DNA of 64,000 nucleotides, from contig JAKOON010000006.1 in the NCBI GenBank assembly GCA_022577435.1, positions 492,001 through 556,000 of the forward strand, read 5' to 3'. Below are positions 10,395-22,272 of the stretch, one piece after another. This DNA is from Embiotoca jacksoni. Its lineage: Eukaryota > Chordata > Actinopteri > Embiotocidae. Position 1 is the first letter of the stretch, and each line of letters begins with the position of its first letter. The position numbers were made by a program, and so were the translations under genes. The notes under the pieces were generated by a model. It did no database searches. It saw nothing but the letters and a program-made list of their open reading frames with translations, and was not told where the DNA came from.

Positions 10395-13300
10395 CTACGG
10401 CTTGGCGATGGCCGCCTGAATGACCTCGATGACCGCGCCGCAGGGCTGCAGGGGGTCGTACTCTGCAAAGACATGGCACACATTCTCCATGCCGGCCTCC
10501 ACGCCCTTCGCCACGAAGCCAAACATCCTGTCAGTGGGAGGAGGGGGGTGGGGTGGGGGGGGAGAAGGGGGAGGGGGGGCGACAACAGATTAGATCTAAA
10601 GTAACGCAACAAAACAGGAACGTTTACATTGGAAGTATAAATTAGAGGAAGTGGAGGTTACCTTGCTGCAAAACTGGAACCTTTCATCCAACTGTGAGAG
10701 ACAGAAAGACATTTAAGATTAGAAAAATACCAACTATAGACTGTAAAAAAAGCACAGCTGGAATTCATATCACTGCATTCACTTCAGGCCTCTCTTACTG
10801 AGTAATGCTCACTCGCTCTCAACACTCACAGGCTCACCTAAATGTGATCAGTTACACCTGCATTTTGTTATGTGGTGAGGTTTAAAGTATTTGCACCCAA
10901 AGCTCGGAAAACCTGAGGTGATTAATGTGCTCTACACTCACATGAAAGAGTGTTTTAACCTCAGTGCACTCAGTTTTGTTTTTTTGTTTTTTTTTGCGAC
11001 AGTAATGTGTATCGTTCTCAAGCTGAATCCACATTGTAACACTCACAGTCGCTCGTCGGGATCCTCTCCGCTGTAGCTGAGCAGGTGAGCGGGGTAATGG
11101 CGTCGGAAGAAGGTCCTGCGAAGACAAAAGCGCTCTTAATGTTTTGCACGCAAACCACACCTCACCACCAAAAAACATCAAATCTCAGAATGCGTCTTCT
11201 CTTACTTCCTGTTGATATCTGTCAGCGTGACACCCTTTAGAGACGCTTTCAGGTTGACGATGGTGGGTGCAATGGAAGCCGAGGCCCTCCCGAGCGTCGA
11301 GGACACGGCCCTCTGCATCGCACAGGGGCCCGTCAGCATCTCGCAGGGGACGGTGTTCAGATACATGAAATTACAAGCTACGGAGAAGACAAAACATTGT
11401 GTTAGTTTGGTAATAAATAGAGGCTGAATGCACATAAATGTGACGTTGTCAATGTCAATTTTATTGAATTAAATGAAGCCCCCTATAGATCCTTCCTGGG
11501 TCTTTCATATATTAATGCACACTTAAGTTTCACATCTGCAGCTGGGTTTTTATTGGCATGAGTGAAGTGCTCAGGTCTTTTTCCTTCAGAATAGAACTAT
11601 GATATGATCTAAAACATATTTCCCTCAATTCGCAGCAGGTTTGTTGTCATTTTTTATTTTATTGTTTTAAAAAAGGTGAGGAGAGTCAGAAATATGTGTG
11701 TGAGTGTGATGGAGTGTCTGTCTCCTCTTTTTTTGTAATACATGTAAAGACATAAAGAAGAAATATAACACTATAAAGTGAATAAAAAAAGTTTTTTTTT
11801 GTGTGTGTCTGTTTTTTTTTTTACTTTCCCTCCTTTTCTGCTCTTCCAACACATTCCTTCACAATATCAATCCTGTGGCTTTACAAACCATCGTAGCACC
11901 ACATGTTGAGTAACATCCATATTACATCACCAGCAATGTTTTTGTCTTTTTGTCTGCCTTTATCAAATAAATAAATGAATACATTTAAAAGATGTATAGT
12001 GATTAGACCAACTATTTCTCTACATTTAAGGTAATGTTTGGTGTTAAGTTGTGTATATTTAGGATAGTTTTAGCAACTTGAAAAAAATCGGATATTTTTG
12101 TTTGTTCATTTGTCCACCTGAAGGTTGTTTGCTCAACTCCCTAAAGGGACAGCGGAGCACTTTCTCCAAAAGACTCCTCCAGCTCCGCTGTCACAAGGAC
12201 AGATACAGGAGATCATTCCTGCCGACCGCAATAAGACTGTACAATAACTCACCTCTGGCAAAATCCATCACACAACAATAACACTGTTGTCTGTGTTTCT
12301 TGGTTGTTTGTATATAATAGATATATAGATATATACTCTACTGTATATACTGTGCATTTTATATTTAATATTTAACTTTTTTTTTTTTACTGCTATTTTA
12401 TTGCTTTTTATTATTCTATTATTATCTTATTGCTTCCTGTATGCTGCTGTAGCGGAAAAAAAAAATTCCCCTTGGGGGTTAATAAAGTAACTACCTAACC
12501 TAACCTAACCTAACTTAACCTAACCTAACCTAACCTAACTTAACTTAACTTAACTTAACTTAACTTAACCTAACCTAACCTAACCTAACCTAACTTAACC
12601 TAACCTAACCTTAACCTAAAGGTCAGAAAGTAAGAAAGTACTTTTATTTTGAAAAACTCCAAAATGGCCCCCTCTGTTTCCTAAACAAAGATGGCGGCCC
12701 GCCGGCTGTCGGGACTATAAAACAGCGACGCGACGTCTTTTTTTTTTTTTTTTTTTTCGCAGTGGACGAAAACATTTTTAATCCAGACGGTCAGAAGAGT
12801 CTTTAAGGATTGTGGAAATACCCTCGAAACAACGGTACGTGTTTTTAAACGTTCTCCGTGTTTTATGTGTGTGTGCAAACGTTTTCTGCTCAGTTTAGCC
12901 TCCTGGAGTTTCTCGATGAAGCTAAACGAGAGCGAAACCTACAATTATTTGTCATTAAATTAGCTTTTAAGAAACGCAGCCTCAGTGTAAACACCGGTAT
13001 TTAGAATAAATTGTATTTATTTCTCCTTGACAACTTTCTCGGAGGAGTCCCAAAATACTTAAAGCTAGTTTTATTTAGCTTCTGGGATTCAGTTAGCATT
13101 TTTTTTTTTTCTTCTTCCCACGTGACCAAAAAACAACATGTCCGACTTCAGAACAATAAGATATAAGAACATATAATTTAATATATAATATAATTAAACT
13201 ACTCTGAAGAATTTGTTTGGATAAGTTTAAATGTCTTGTTCATTGTTTATTTGTGTCCTTTCACACAGTGTTATCAGCAGTTGTTGATAATCTTCTTTTT

Positions 13301-16300
13301 ACGGTTGCAGTGTTCATTTATTTGCTCTTTACTGAAGAATTAAATGTCATGTAAAACTTTGCATTACACTTTAGATGCGGACAAACTTTGATGTGATTTA
13401 TATATATTTTTTTGTGCTTTGACTCACCTGTTTTGCGCTTGTCCGCTGTTGGTGCTTTTTCGTTTGCCCTCTCGTCTGCTGCACTCAGATCTGTGTGGGC
13501 AAAAATAAGAGATGAGGTTGTTCATTTTTCTGTCTTTCCTTCTCAAACACCAAGTGGCGGTGAGGCGGTGAGAGGTTTTAGTCACCTTGCGAGCGGAGCA
13601 GTAATTTGCAGGGTAAAGCGTAAGTGGTAATGGTGTGCTGGTAGACCAGAGCAGACAGACTACCTGCAAAGACATTGAACAAAATCACAGCTGTTGGTTG
13701 AGCACTCATTCTGGAATAAATACATTTAAAACAAAAAAAACCACATCTCTGTGGGTGTGAGAATACAGGATTCATCCGCGGGTGTCCACCCACATCCGCA
13801 GAGGAACAGACATGACGGGCTTTGCTCATGTCGTCATCGGGGCCGGCGGGATGTCCGCTCAGACTGATGAGGCGAGGAAATTGTTCATTGGAAATTGTCG
13901 GAAAATTTATTATTTGACTCACCAAAGTAGGGTTCCTGAGAGGAGCCTTTGATGCGCACGCCCTTAGCTGATGACTCGATGAGGAAGTGTCTGATGACAT
14001 CTGAGCTGCTGTCTCCTGTTTTGATACGAGGACAAATGTCAGGGAAGATCCTCTGCAGGATATAATAGTGATATGTAAAAAGAGTCGTGACAAAGAGGCC
14101 CTGGAAGTTGTTGCATTGCAGGGTTCCCAGCCTCACATGACAAAGGAGATAGTCCCAGAGGGCCCAGAGCACGACAGAGAACATCCAGGGATTGGAAATT
14201 GAGACGGTGGGAGAGGGTTACGAGTACCTGGATGTTCACCTCAACAGTGAAATAGACTAATAACACAGATGATCTGTACTTAAAAGGGCCGATGCTGCGA
14301 TTTGTTTTGGAGTGTGCAGTCCCACGTTTACAATATTTTATGACAAGCCGTCTTCCATCTTGGACAACAGTTGTCATCCCTCGTGCGAGGCTGTGGGCTC
14401 GTCAGTGATGAACTCACCCTCGGTGTAAAAGGGAGTATTACTGCAGGCCCTTCATCCCTTCTGCAGTCAGACTTCACAACAATAATTTATTTAATGCTTG
14501 TTGTCTCTTTCATCATCAACCACCACTTAACATCACAGCTGCTCTATATGTAAAGTATGTATATATATATATATATATCTCATCACTGTCATATTTATTT
14601 ATCTTTTTTTTTTTTGTTATTATTGTCTCATTCATCGTTAGAGAATTTTCAGTGAAATTCCAATATTTTTAATTAAGTTTTTTTAAGAGTATGTATTAAC
14701 GCTTCTTTTGTTTTGTATATTTTAATGACTTATTCACTCCTTTTTTTACTGCTGCAATTTCCCCTGTTGGGTGTCAGTAAAGTCTCATTTCTTAACTTAC
14801 CATTAAAAATGGTAGTAGACAATGTGTTGCAAAAACCTAATCCTGAAACTCACACAAAACAGATTGTGTTGCCCATTTTCATTACCAGTTTCATGAAGTC
14901 ACGGAACTCATAAGAAAATATTTAACGTGTAAGCTTTCACACACTCAGCACGGTTGCGTATTTTTATGTGTAGTAATCTTATTTAAATTTGAATGCAAAG
15001 CTTTTGGCTTTTCTGGCTGTTTGGGTATATTTGTAGTTTGCAAATTGTTCGTGGAAGGCAGGAAAAGACAATATTTTGACTTCTCTGGACCAACGATAAC
15101 TGCGTTTCTTCTCCTTGTTGATGGATAATTGAGTAGACACAACATACCGTGAGCCTGCGTGGTGAAAGGGTCTCAGCACAGTGCTCACATGTCTTTCATA
15201 TCCTGCATTCCTTGACGGCTTGATCAACTAAACATCAGAATTGTTTCGTGAGTGTGGTCCATTTTCTTGCCTCTTTGATTTGCTTACAGCGCCATAAACA
15301 GCTGGTTTTCTTTTGTGTTTACACAAGGTGCACTGTGGGTGGAAAAAAATAACAGCACTGTCTGCTGCCGGGCCAAAGATAGCTGGATATCGTCAGACGT
15401 GTTCTTTCACATTGGCAGAGTTGGGTACGCTTTTCCCCTCTCTGCCTCTCGTGGCTCTTGTACAGACAAATGATGGCACCGTTGTTTGTCTGTTATTGTG
15501 GCTTTTAAAGGCCTCCTATTTCCTGCAACTTACCAAAAACCAGACTTTTTTTTTTATAGTGGCATGTGACTCAAAAGCACACATGCGGTTATGAGTGGAA
15601 GTTTACCTGGGTAGGCGGCAGCGGTAGTAAAGTCGGTGAAGGGTTGGTCCACCTTCATGGCCAAACCGAAACTGCCTCTGTAAGAGGTGCTGTCTCTCAC
15701 CATGAACGTCCCAGCTTCCCTGTCCTTTAACAGAGCTTCAGCTAGAAGGAAAACATCGCAGAAAAAAACTTGAGATGGCTGACAATTCATGTTTATCTGG
15801 TGCTACGTACACAATTTAATACTGCAGATGTATTAGAACAAGAGGAGCCAATTTGTGGTGTTTGGCAACTAAATCTGTGATGTTATTGCCAACCGATGCT
15901 GACTAAAATGTGGTCAGTTGACTGTAAAAGTTAAACGCTTCAAGATAAACAGTTGGTGGCGCTAATTATACACTCGTGTGCCTTTAAACCACAGTAGCAG
16001 AAGAGGGCGTCACGATGGTGATGACATTAAAAGAGCGCCAGTCAAACCTCAAACGGTGGAAAACAATGTGGAAATATTGATGGAAACATGAGGTTTCTGT
16101 TCATTTAATTGCAGCTGTTTTTATACGTATCAATGAATTTTTTTTTTTAATGATTATGCAAAAATGACGATCGGTTGAAATAACAGTGGCCAGGCGGAGA
16201 TCCTGAATGACGAAATAACTTGTGAGCTCGAATAAAGCCGTCTCACCTTCTGCTCTGCTGATGTGCGGGCGGAACCAAAACTTCGAGGTGTCCATGACAA

Positions 16301-19210
16301 ATTTCATCGACGGCTTGCTGCCGTTAAAAAACGCTTGGACACCCGAGCTGGGCTTCGAGTTGGACACGGGGTAGTTCTGGATCAAGTCCATATCCAACCC
16401 GGGGAGCTGACCGTACAGATCCGGCTGCGGTGCACCGTTGACTAGCAGGATGGGAATATCGGACGGTGACCCGGGGAGTGAGGAGGGACTGCTCCATGCT
16501 CCTCTGCCGTTTGACTCCAGTAGGAATCCTCGCTTCGTCAGCGGGGGCTTGTCCGGGCTGTGCCCGCTATCAAACGGCCTCATCCTGGACCCGTCACTGA
16601 AGGAGCCAGGCGTGGATGTAGGGATGGACTCTGGGGAGTCGGCATCTTCACCGGCCAAAGACAGGTTGCTGTTGCACAGTAAAAAAGAAAAGCAAATGTT
16701 GCAAAATGTACAGACCATTTCTGTATATTTCTTTAGTCTGAATCGGTTAACGTTGACTGAACAGAAAAGGAAAAGCATTTCTCGCATCCTTTAAATTGTA
16801 GTTTTAGAATTGTAGTGTCTAAAATGCAGTTTTGCAGCACGTCTGCAAATGGCCGCATGGGGTCGGATGCACATTTTCCTCCTCGTTTAAAGGCGGGGTG
16901 TCGCTTTAATCGTTACCTGCCGAGGATGTAGCTGGTGTCCGAGCAGTCGGAGGTGGAGAGGAGCGAGATGGTGCTGTTCCTGTTGGGGTTGGACAGGCGG
17001 AGGGAACCTAGGGAGCAGCCTCCGTCGTGCTTCGGCGAGGGGTTTCGCCGGTGCACGCTCCCGCAGGGCAGCGGAGGCCGGTTGGACGTCGGGGAGCTGG
17101 AGAACACCAGCGAGCCGTTAGGGCTGCAGCAGAGGCGGCTTTGCGCCGGGATGGGTATACTGGGGGACACGGACAGCACCGCCGTGGGCGACGACCTGGG
17201 AGAACATCTTGTGGGGACCAGCACGCAGTCGGAGGCTTCGTCGTCTGAGCACAAAGGGACAGAGAGCAAAAATTTTAAATATCATGAACCGTGTGGCACC
17301 GATGAACTCGGCGAAAAACAACCCCTGCATGTTCCGAGATGTCTGCGACTTTGTGCTTTGTTTTTGTTTTTTATGCCGGCGAAATGGGTTTGGCCTCCGT
17401 ATGTGAACACGCAGGTACTAAAATGCACCTCGAAGAAGACATTCACAGCTGTCCTGCAGGTACCTGCCTGCACAGAACGGGAGATTCCCCCCCCAAACTG
17501 AAACGATTCGACTGGTGGTTTTTGTTTCTTTTGCTAGGATACCAGAGAGGCGTCTCGGCTTGTTCGTGGCTGTGTTGATTGGCACCGAGACAGTTTATGC
17601 CTTCAGGAAAACACCGAAGCCTTCAGTCAGCGTGTGATTCCAGACGGGAGGCTTCTGCAACTGAAGTTACATCAGGATGACGAACGCTCGTACGGATCGA
17701 CGAGAACTGGACCGAATGCAGGGACGTCGCCCGCGAGTGGATTTACAACAGGACACGCTGTTGTGGAAATGAAAAGCTCTTCAACACGGCGCACGATTCC
17801 ACTTTTTCTTTTTTTTCTTTATTTTACCCGAGAGTTGTCTGATTTCTCATCACTGCTGCTTGATTTCCTTCAAATCTTTTCATCTCGACAAGTCACGACC
17901 CCTCAGTTTCATAAACACCAAGACCAACATCTTGCAAGAGAAGCCGAGCAACAGGAAATCCTACACACTGTGTACACACTTTGTGATGAGTGTGAAGACA
18001 CGGCCCGCCGGTACCACCCCGATGACTTGCTGAGCTCTTCTGTCTGCAGTCAAACACGTGCAGGGTGTGGCAGCAGCAGGTCTGGGCAGTAATCTCCAAG
18101 CAGCCGATTACCATATGATTCGAAGTATTAACGGTATCTAAAGAAAAAAGGGTGGATAGATTTCCAAAGCCCCAGGCAACCTTTAATGTTTGTTTAGCAT
18201 GGCGAGTGTGACTTTGTTTTTTACTGTGTCACACCCTTGGAGTTTGAAGGCTGACTTTTGTTAAATTTGTGCTTTTAAAGGTCCCAAATTTGACATATCT
18301 TTTACATTTTTCATTTTTTTTTGTGTGGATTTAAGTCCTAAAAAAAAAAGAAGAAAAAAAAAGCTGCTTTTTTGAGCTCTACCAAGAACAGTCTTGTGGT
18401 CGGACCAAAGATTCACGACAGGACAAAACTGTTTTGGTTTAAGTTGCGGGAAAAGACTCCTCTAAACGACTAGAAAATGACGGGGGACAACTTCTGTCTC
18501 GAGTTTACGGCATAAATATGCACAGACCGCTTGGTATGATGTCGTTCAGCTCTCTGCTGTTTTAAAATGTCTTCTTTTTTTTAATTTTTTTATCACGACT
18601 AAAAAAAATGCAACTGTTGCAAGTAACTCACTATCACAGTCCCCATTCATGTTTTAAGACGCTGATATTTCTGTCCGGCAACGAAAAAAAGCCTGAAAAG
18701 CCGGCAGTTAAAAAAGAAAACACAGACATCACAGTTTGTGTGAGTTTGTGACATCACAATCTCGCAAAAGTCCAAATGCCACAGTTGCGTGGACTGAATG
18801 TTTTGAGACTCTCACAGTGTTTATGTAGCATCTAAACCTGCTTTATAACCCCCCCCCCCCTCCCAAAAAAAAAAAAAAAGACATCTGAATTTATACAATA
18901 TTGCGGTATAATAAAGAGATGCATGTTTTTGGATAGTGTGGAATTAAAACTAGGCTTCCATAGAGCGGCTTTACAGTCATACCGTACCTGAGGGGGTGCT
19001 GGCACACGACGGACTTTTGTTGAGCGGGATGGGCTCAAATGTCGGGTCCAGTTCCAGGATGAGCTGGTTGAGATTTTCCAGGGAAATGTCGAGTTCGAGG
19101 TCGTCATGGTGACTGTTGGTCTCCGGCGCCGAGCCCATGCGGATGGTCTGACCCACTCTCAGAACGTGAGTGGGGATCGTGTGGGACATGCCTTCGGCTG
19201 CAGGCATCAT
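10395..19210 (-). CDS. tns4: Tensin-4 (C-terminal tensin-like, focal-adhesion adaptor)
   Basis: Eleven coding exons on the minus strand, 5' to 3': 19210-18988, 17244-16917, 16668-16247, 15741-15607, 14015-13923, 13663-13586, 13490-13428, 11377-11206, 11115-11047, 10691-10662 (30 nt), 10527-10395. They sum to 1746 nt and 581 residues with every phase kept. The N-terminal half (1-310) is low-complexity and Ser/Pro-rich with the conserved LENLNQLILELDPTF (about 45-59). The SH2 domain spans about 315-420: MKFVMDTSKFWFRPHI leads in, FMVRDS carries the phosphotyrosine-binding Arg340, and HFLIESSAKG follows. A PTB domain (about 449-575) has TLTDINRK, FFRRHYPAH, FGFVAK and ENVCHVFAEYDP. The tensin phosphatase-like and C2 parts are absent, as expected for TNS4. 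Human TNS4 is 715 residues; the shorter length lies in the disordered half. The start is the first ATG of the first coding exon, in a pair of ATGs at 19210/19207. It binds phosphotyrosine and integrin beta tails in known vertebrates. Confidence 0.95.
12078..12618 (+). mobile_element. LINE 3' end with (CCTAA)n tail
   Basis: In a tns4 intron. About 12115-12265 encodes RLLQLRCHKDRYRRSFLPTA, typical of the last residues of fish non-LTR retrotransposon proteins. It is followed by an AT-rich 3' UTR ending CCTTGGGGGTTAATAAAGT, also typical of such elements, then a simple-repeat tail of CCTAA/CTTAA pentamers (12494-12618). The element is 5'-truncated and lies opposite to tns4. Confidence 0.75.
12688..12834 (+). 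promoter_or_regulatory. Promoter-like island inside a tns4 intron (antisense)
   Basis: AAGATGGCGGCCC at about 12688 matches the canonical YY1 site, ACTATAAAAC at about 12713 looks like a TATA box, and the next 110 bases are CpG-rich and end with AACG before GTACGT, a usable splice donor at 12835. The order resembles promoter, first exon, donor on the plus strand, opposite to tns4. No coding sequence follows that I recognise, so a non-coding transcript or a repeat-derived promoter is possible. Confidence 0.35.
14185..14805 (+). mobile_element. LINE fragment (reverse-transcriptase tail and 3' UTR)
   Basis: In the tns4 intron between the coding exons 14015-13923 and 15741-15607. The plus strand at about 14190-14250 encodes IETVGEGYEYLDVHLNSEID and then stops; it resembles the YLGVHL block near the end of fish LINE reverse transcriptases. 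Further on are a decayed C-terminal part (about 14425-14485), an AT tract (14559-14578) and AATTTCCCCTGTTGGGTGTC with AGTAAAGTCTC at 14756-14785, a LINE-type 3' end. Confidence 0.65.
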
Positions 19211-19269
19211 GTTAAGCTCGCGGTTTTCTGGGACGAGCAGAGACGGGCGGACAAAGGACAGAGACAGAC

Positions 19270-19295
19270 AGAGAGAGAGAGAGAGAGAGAGATCG
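19270..19295 (+). repeat. (GA)n microsatellite
   Basis: About 11 to 12 GA units just upstream (in gene direction) of the acceptor of the first tns4 coding exon; on the transcribed strand it forms a CT-rich polypyrimidine tract. Confidence 0.85.
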
Positions 19296-19549
19296 GTTTC
19301 ATTCACTCTGCGTTGAAATAACAGCCTCGCTTTTGTCCCGTCTGCAATCAAAAACCCATCGCAGGCTCTTCTTCACAGGTTCTTAGTGCGTTTTAGCCGA
19401 TGGCGTTCTCCGTACTGAAACGCCCACCTTAAGTTTGTCTTTTTTGGCTTTTGGTAAATGCTTTTAGTTTGAATTTGCAGCTGCCAAATTTTGATGAGCA
19501 TGAATGGAAGCTTTTTTTGTCCTTGCCATCCCACAGCGTTGTTTTCAAG

Positions 19550-19935
19550 CCACCAACAGCGATGACGTCACAGTTGTTTTGTAACGGGCCGTTGTCAAGC
19601 TTCGAGTTTAGAATTTGTCCGTCGCCGTTTCGCTATTTTTTTTTTTTGGAGCCAGACGTGACCATATTTGGACGTGCTGGGCTCAATCTAATCGGGAATC
19701 CGAGGACAATATATAGCGGACCTATAGCGGAAACCTGACTGCGCCACTGGCCTGTCGATCAAACGAACCCCCGAAACGTGGCTTTTTATTTATTTATTTA
19801 TTTTTTTTTTTTTTAAGCCTAACATCTGATTAACGATCGGATTATTTTTCAGATGAAAACTAATAAGAAGGAGTGACCTTAGCAAACAACACCGAAATGT
19901 ATTGACTTTGTATTTCACGAGAGAAGTTGACGTCC
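19550..19935 (+). repeat. Dispersed repeat family 1, copy B
   Basis: Shares GATGACGTCAC, GTGACCATATTTGGACG, AACCTGACTGCGCCAC, TGTCGATCAAACGAAC, AACTAATAAGAAGGAG and GAGAGAAGTTGA with the copies at 38690-39040, 53335-53905 and 59712-60170. It lies between the first tns4 coding exon and its proposed promoter. No coding capacity is seen. Confidence 0.8.
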
Positions 19936-20681
19936 ACTTTTATACACGGCCTGTTGTCGTTTTACATGCGGTGAGTTCACCGCTGTGAACTCGGTGCCAG
20001 AATACTGACGCTCACCGCTGTGATTCAGAAAGCAAACGGTATTTAATTTTTTCCTCCAGTGTATAAATCAGTATATTCCGACCTCAGTCTTCCAACATGT
20101 TTCTCAATCCGCGTTTCAAACCTCTCGATGATTGATGACTCTGGCTGAGTAAACGCTGCATGTCAGCTGCTCGTGAAGGCCGTGCGATAACGTAACGTGG
20201 GCGAGGATCAGCTCACGCTGAGCCTCCTCCGCCGTGTCCCAGACAGGGCGTGGTGCTCGGTGAGTCACCCAGGTGACGGCCCGTTACCGTGACTACGACA
20301 GTGTTTTCCTACAACAAACACAACTTTAGGAGTGAGAGCAGCATTTTGGGGAGTAAACGAAAGAAAACAGGAAAAATTCAGATTAATGATCATATTTTTC
20401 TACTTGCGAGAGGTTTTCACAAAAGTACGATTGGCGCGCGAGCTGACGTGCAACTTTCAGGTCATGCAGTGATTTTTTTTTTTTTCATATTTCAGAAAAT
20501 AATGATTATCGGTATTTGCTTTTGGCCCTGCAACGAGTTTTACAGCTGATAGTAAACATGAAGGAACATGCAATCTCATAAAAAATACATCCTTGTTGCT
20601 GATACTTTGACTGATCGTGCACATTTTACTGCAACCGGCGTGCTGTTTGTAATACGTGTATATAAAGAGAAGTCATCTTAC

Positions 20682-20745
20682 CTTTTATTCTCTTGTGTTT
20701 TGGGATTCTGTCGCCGTAATGCTGCCTCACTCACACCGTTCACTG
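20682..20745 (-). other. tns4: Proposed non-coding first exon of tns4
   Basis: On the minus strand the sequence ends AATAAAAG before GTAAGATG, a good donor at 20681. The acceptor of the first coding exon is CCCAG at 19228-19230. The exon start near 20745 is inferred from the TATA-like position, not seen directly. Confidence 0.4.
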
Positions 20746-20765
20746 ATTTACTTTTCGTGTGCCAC

Positions 20766-20812
20766 ATGCTTTTATTAATCAAATCCCAACCCTTTTCCCA
20801 GGGAGCCAATCA
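20766..20812 (-). promoter_or_regulatory. Proposed tns4 promoter (CCAAT box and TATA-like element)
   Basis: On the minus strand GATTGGCT (inverted CCAAT, 20805-20811) is followed about 30 bases later by TTAATAAAAG (20769-20778), and about 30 bases after that begins the proposed exon that ends in a strong splice donor. The spacing fits a focused promoter. It is a motif-based inference. Confidence 0.4.
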
Positions 20813-22272
20813 GCAGCAAGGATCACCAACCCCTGCAGCTCCGACTGATGATGTCACATTAGTGTGTGTGACTCCAGGGCTATTTTTGTTTTTTTTTCTT
20901 TGTGGTTTGACTTTACACAACTAAACTGTACTTGGCTGCGCACATTTACAGATAACAGTTTCTACATCAGTACGATGAATTATTAAAAAATTTTCTTATA
21001 AAGTGACTCGCTCTACTTCCCCACTATAGCCGAGGAGTGGGGAAATATGTTTTAAAATGAGCACAGTCAGCTGTACAACAATTACACACCCATTAGTCTG
21101 ACTGTCCCCTTGACACATCATCACTTTTAATTCTGCAACTGAAGCTGTACACTTCAATCGAAGTGGCTCGCCCATGTTATTGCGAACAATCCCTTTTTTT
21201 TTTTCTTTTTTTTTTTCTGTTGCGCAATCTCATCAATTACAAGTGGCTTCTGAAAAAGTTGGCTAGAGGGAGCTGAAGGCAGTGAACAGGAATGCAGTCA
21301 GAGTTTTGGCAAGTTTCTGTCCGGTTAGCAGTGCGGCACGGAGACGGCTCTCCTGAGGTGTCCTGCTTGGTCGGGGTGAAATAGTTCCTCTAGATTTTTA
21401 GGCTTCGTTCACACGGTTTAATCGCATTCGTTTTTTCAGGTCAGATGTTTGGGACAGACTGACGTAGATGCGTCCGTAGAGATATGACTGGAATCCCATT
21501 TCAAACCACCTCCAGATGTTGTTTGGATCCGATTTGCAAAAATCATATTTCATGTGGTTTTTTTTTTTTCTGTCCAGACTTTAAAACATCGATCTATAAT
21601 AAAATTTGGATATGACAAGAAATGGATTTTGGCTGGCAATCTGAACAAGGCTCAAGAGTACATTTCGACTCCAGTTTCACGTGGAAAATTAATTTATCAC
21701 CGGGATTATGTCCAAAAACTTCATAACAAATGTGAAGACCAATTTCCCCAAACTTGATTTAGTATTTCATAATTCTGAATTGTTTATCTTGGTTAACCAA
21801 GATGGTTGCTTGGTTACTTACCCAGTATACAAAAAGCTAGTTCCCAAAACGAATTACTTATTTTTTTTTTTTTCAATCAACATTAATTCTTGTTTTTATG
21901 CTGATATAATCAGTACATCTGAAGTGTGTTTCAGTCAATTTAATCTTTTTTTTATATCGTACAATATTGCAAATAACACAATGCAGAAAAGAACAAATAA
22001 ACATTTCCGAAGAGTTCAATGTTTGTATATGTTTGATTAACAGACAGTAGAACACCAAGAAGTCGTCGAAATACTGTACATATGCAAAAAAAAAAAAAAA
22101 AAACCCAAAGTTTCCATTTAATGAGTAAAAACAAAGAGACAAAAATGGCAAAACCACCCAACTTTCCGTGTATGTGATGACCTCGGCTATGTACATATGA
22201 AATGTGTCCTTTATCTGAGACGTACGTCCGGCGTGTGGTCCGGGAGGACGGATCGTCCACGCTGAACTGGCT
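20813..22272. other. tns4-ccr7 intergenic region
   Basis: No gene seen. AT-rich with poly-T tracts. The right part (about 21.9-22.27 kb) is probably the ccr7 3' UTR; ATTAAA on the minus strand at 22117-22122 is one possible poly(A) signal. Confidence 0.45.

Noticed and set aside
12494..12618. (CCTAA)n as an interstitial telomere relic
   Set aside because: The vertebrate telomere unit is a hexamer (CCCTAA); the pentamer array directly follows a LINE 3' end and is best read as its tail.
13864..13880. Further CTGATGA motifs (also at 1422 and 48749) as hammerhead cores
   Set aside because: They lack a proper stem II followed directly by GAAA; the heptamer alone is expected by chance.
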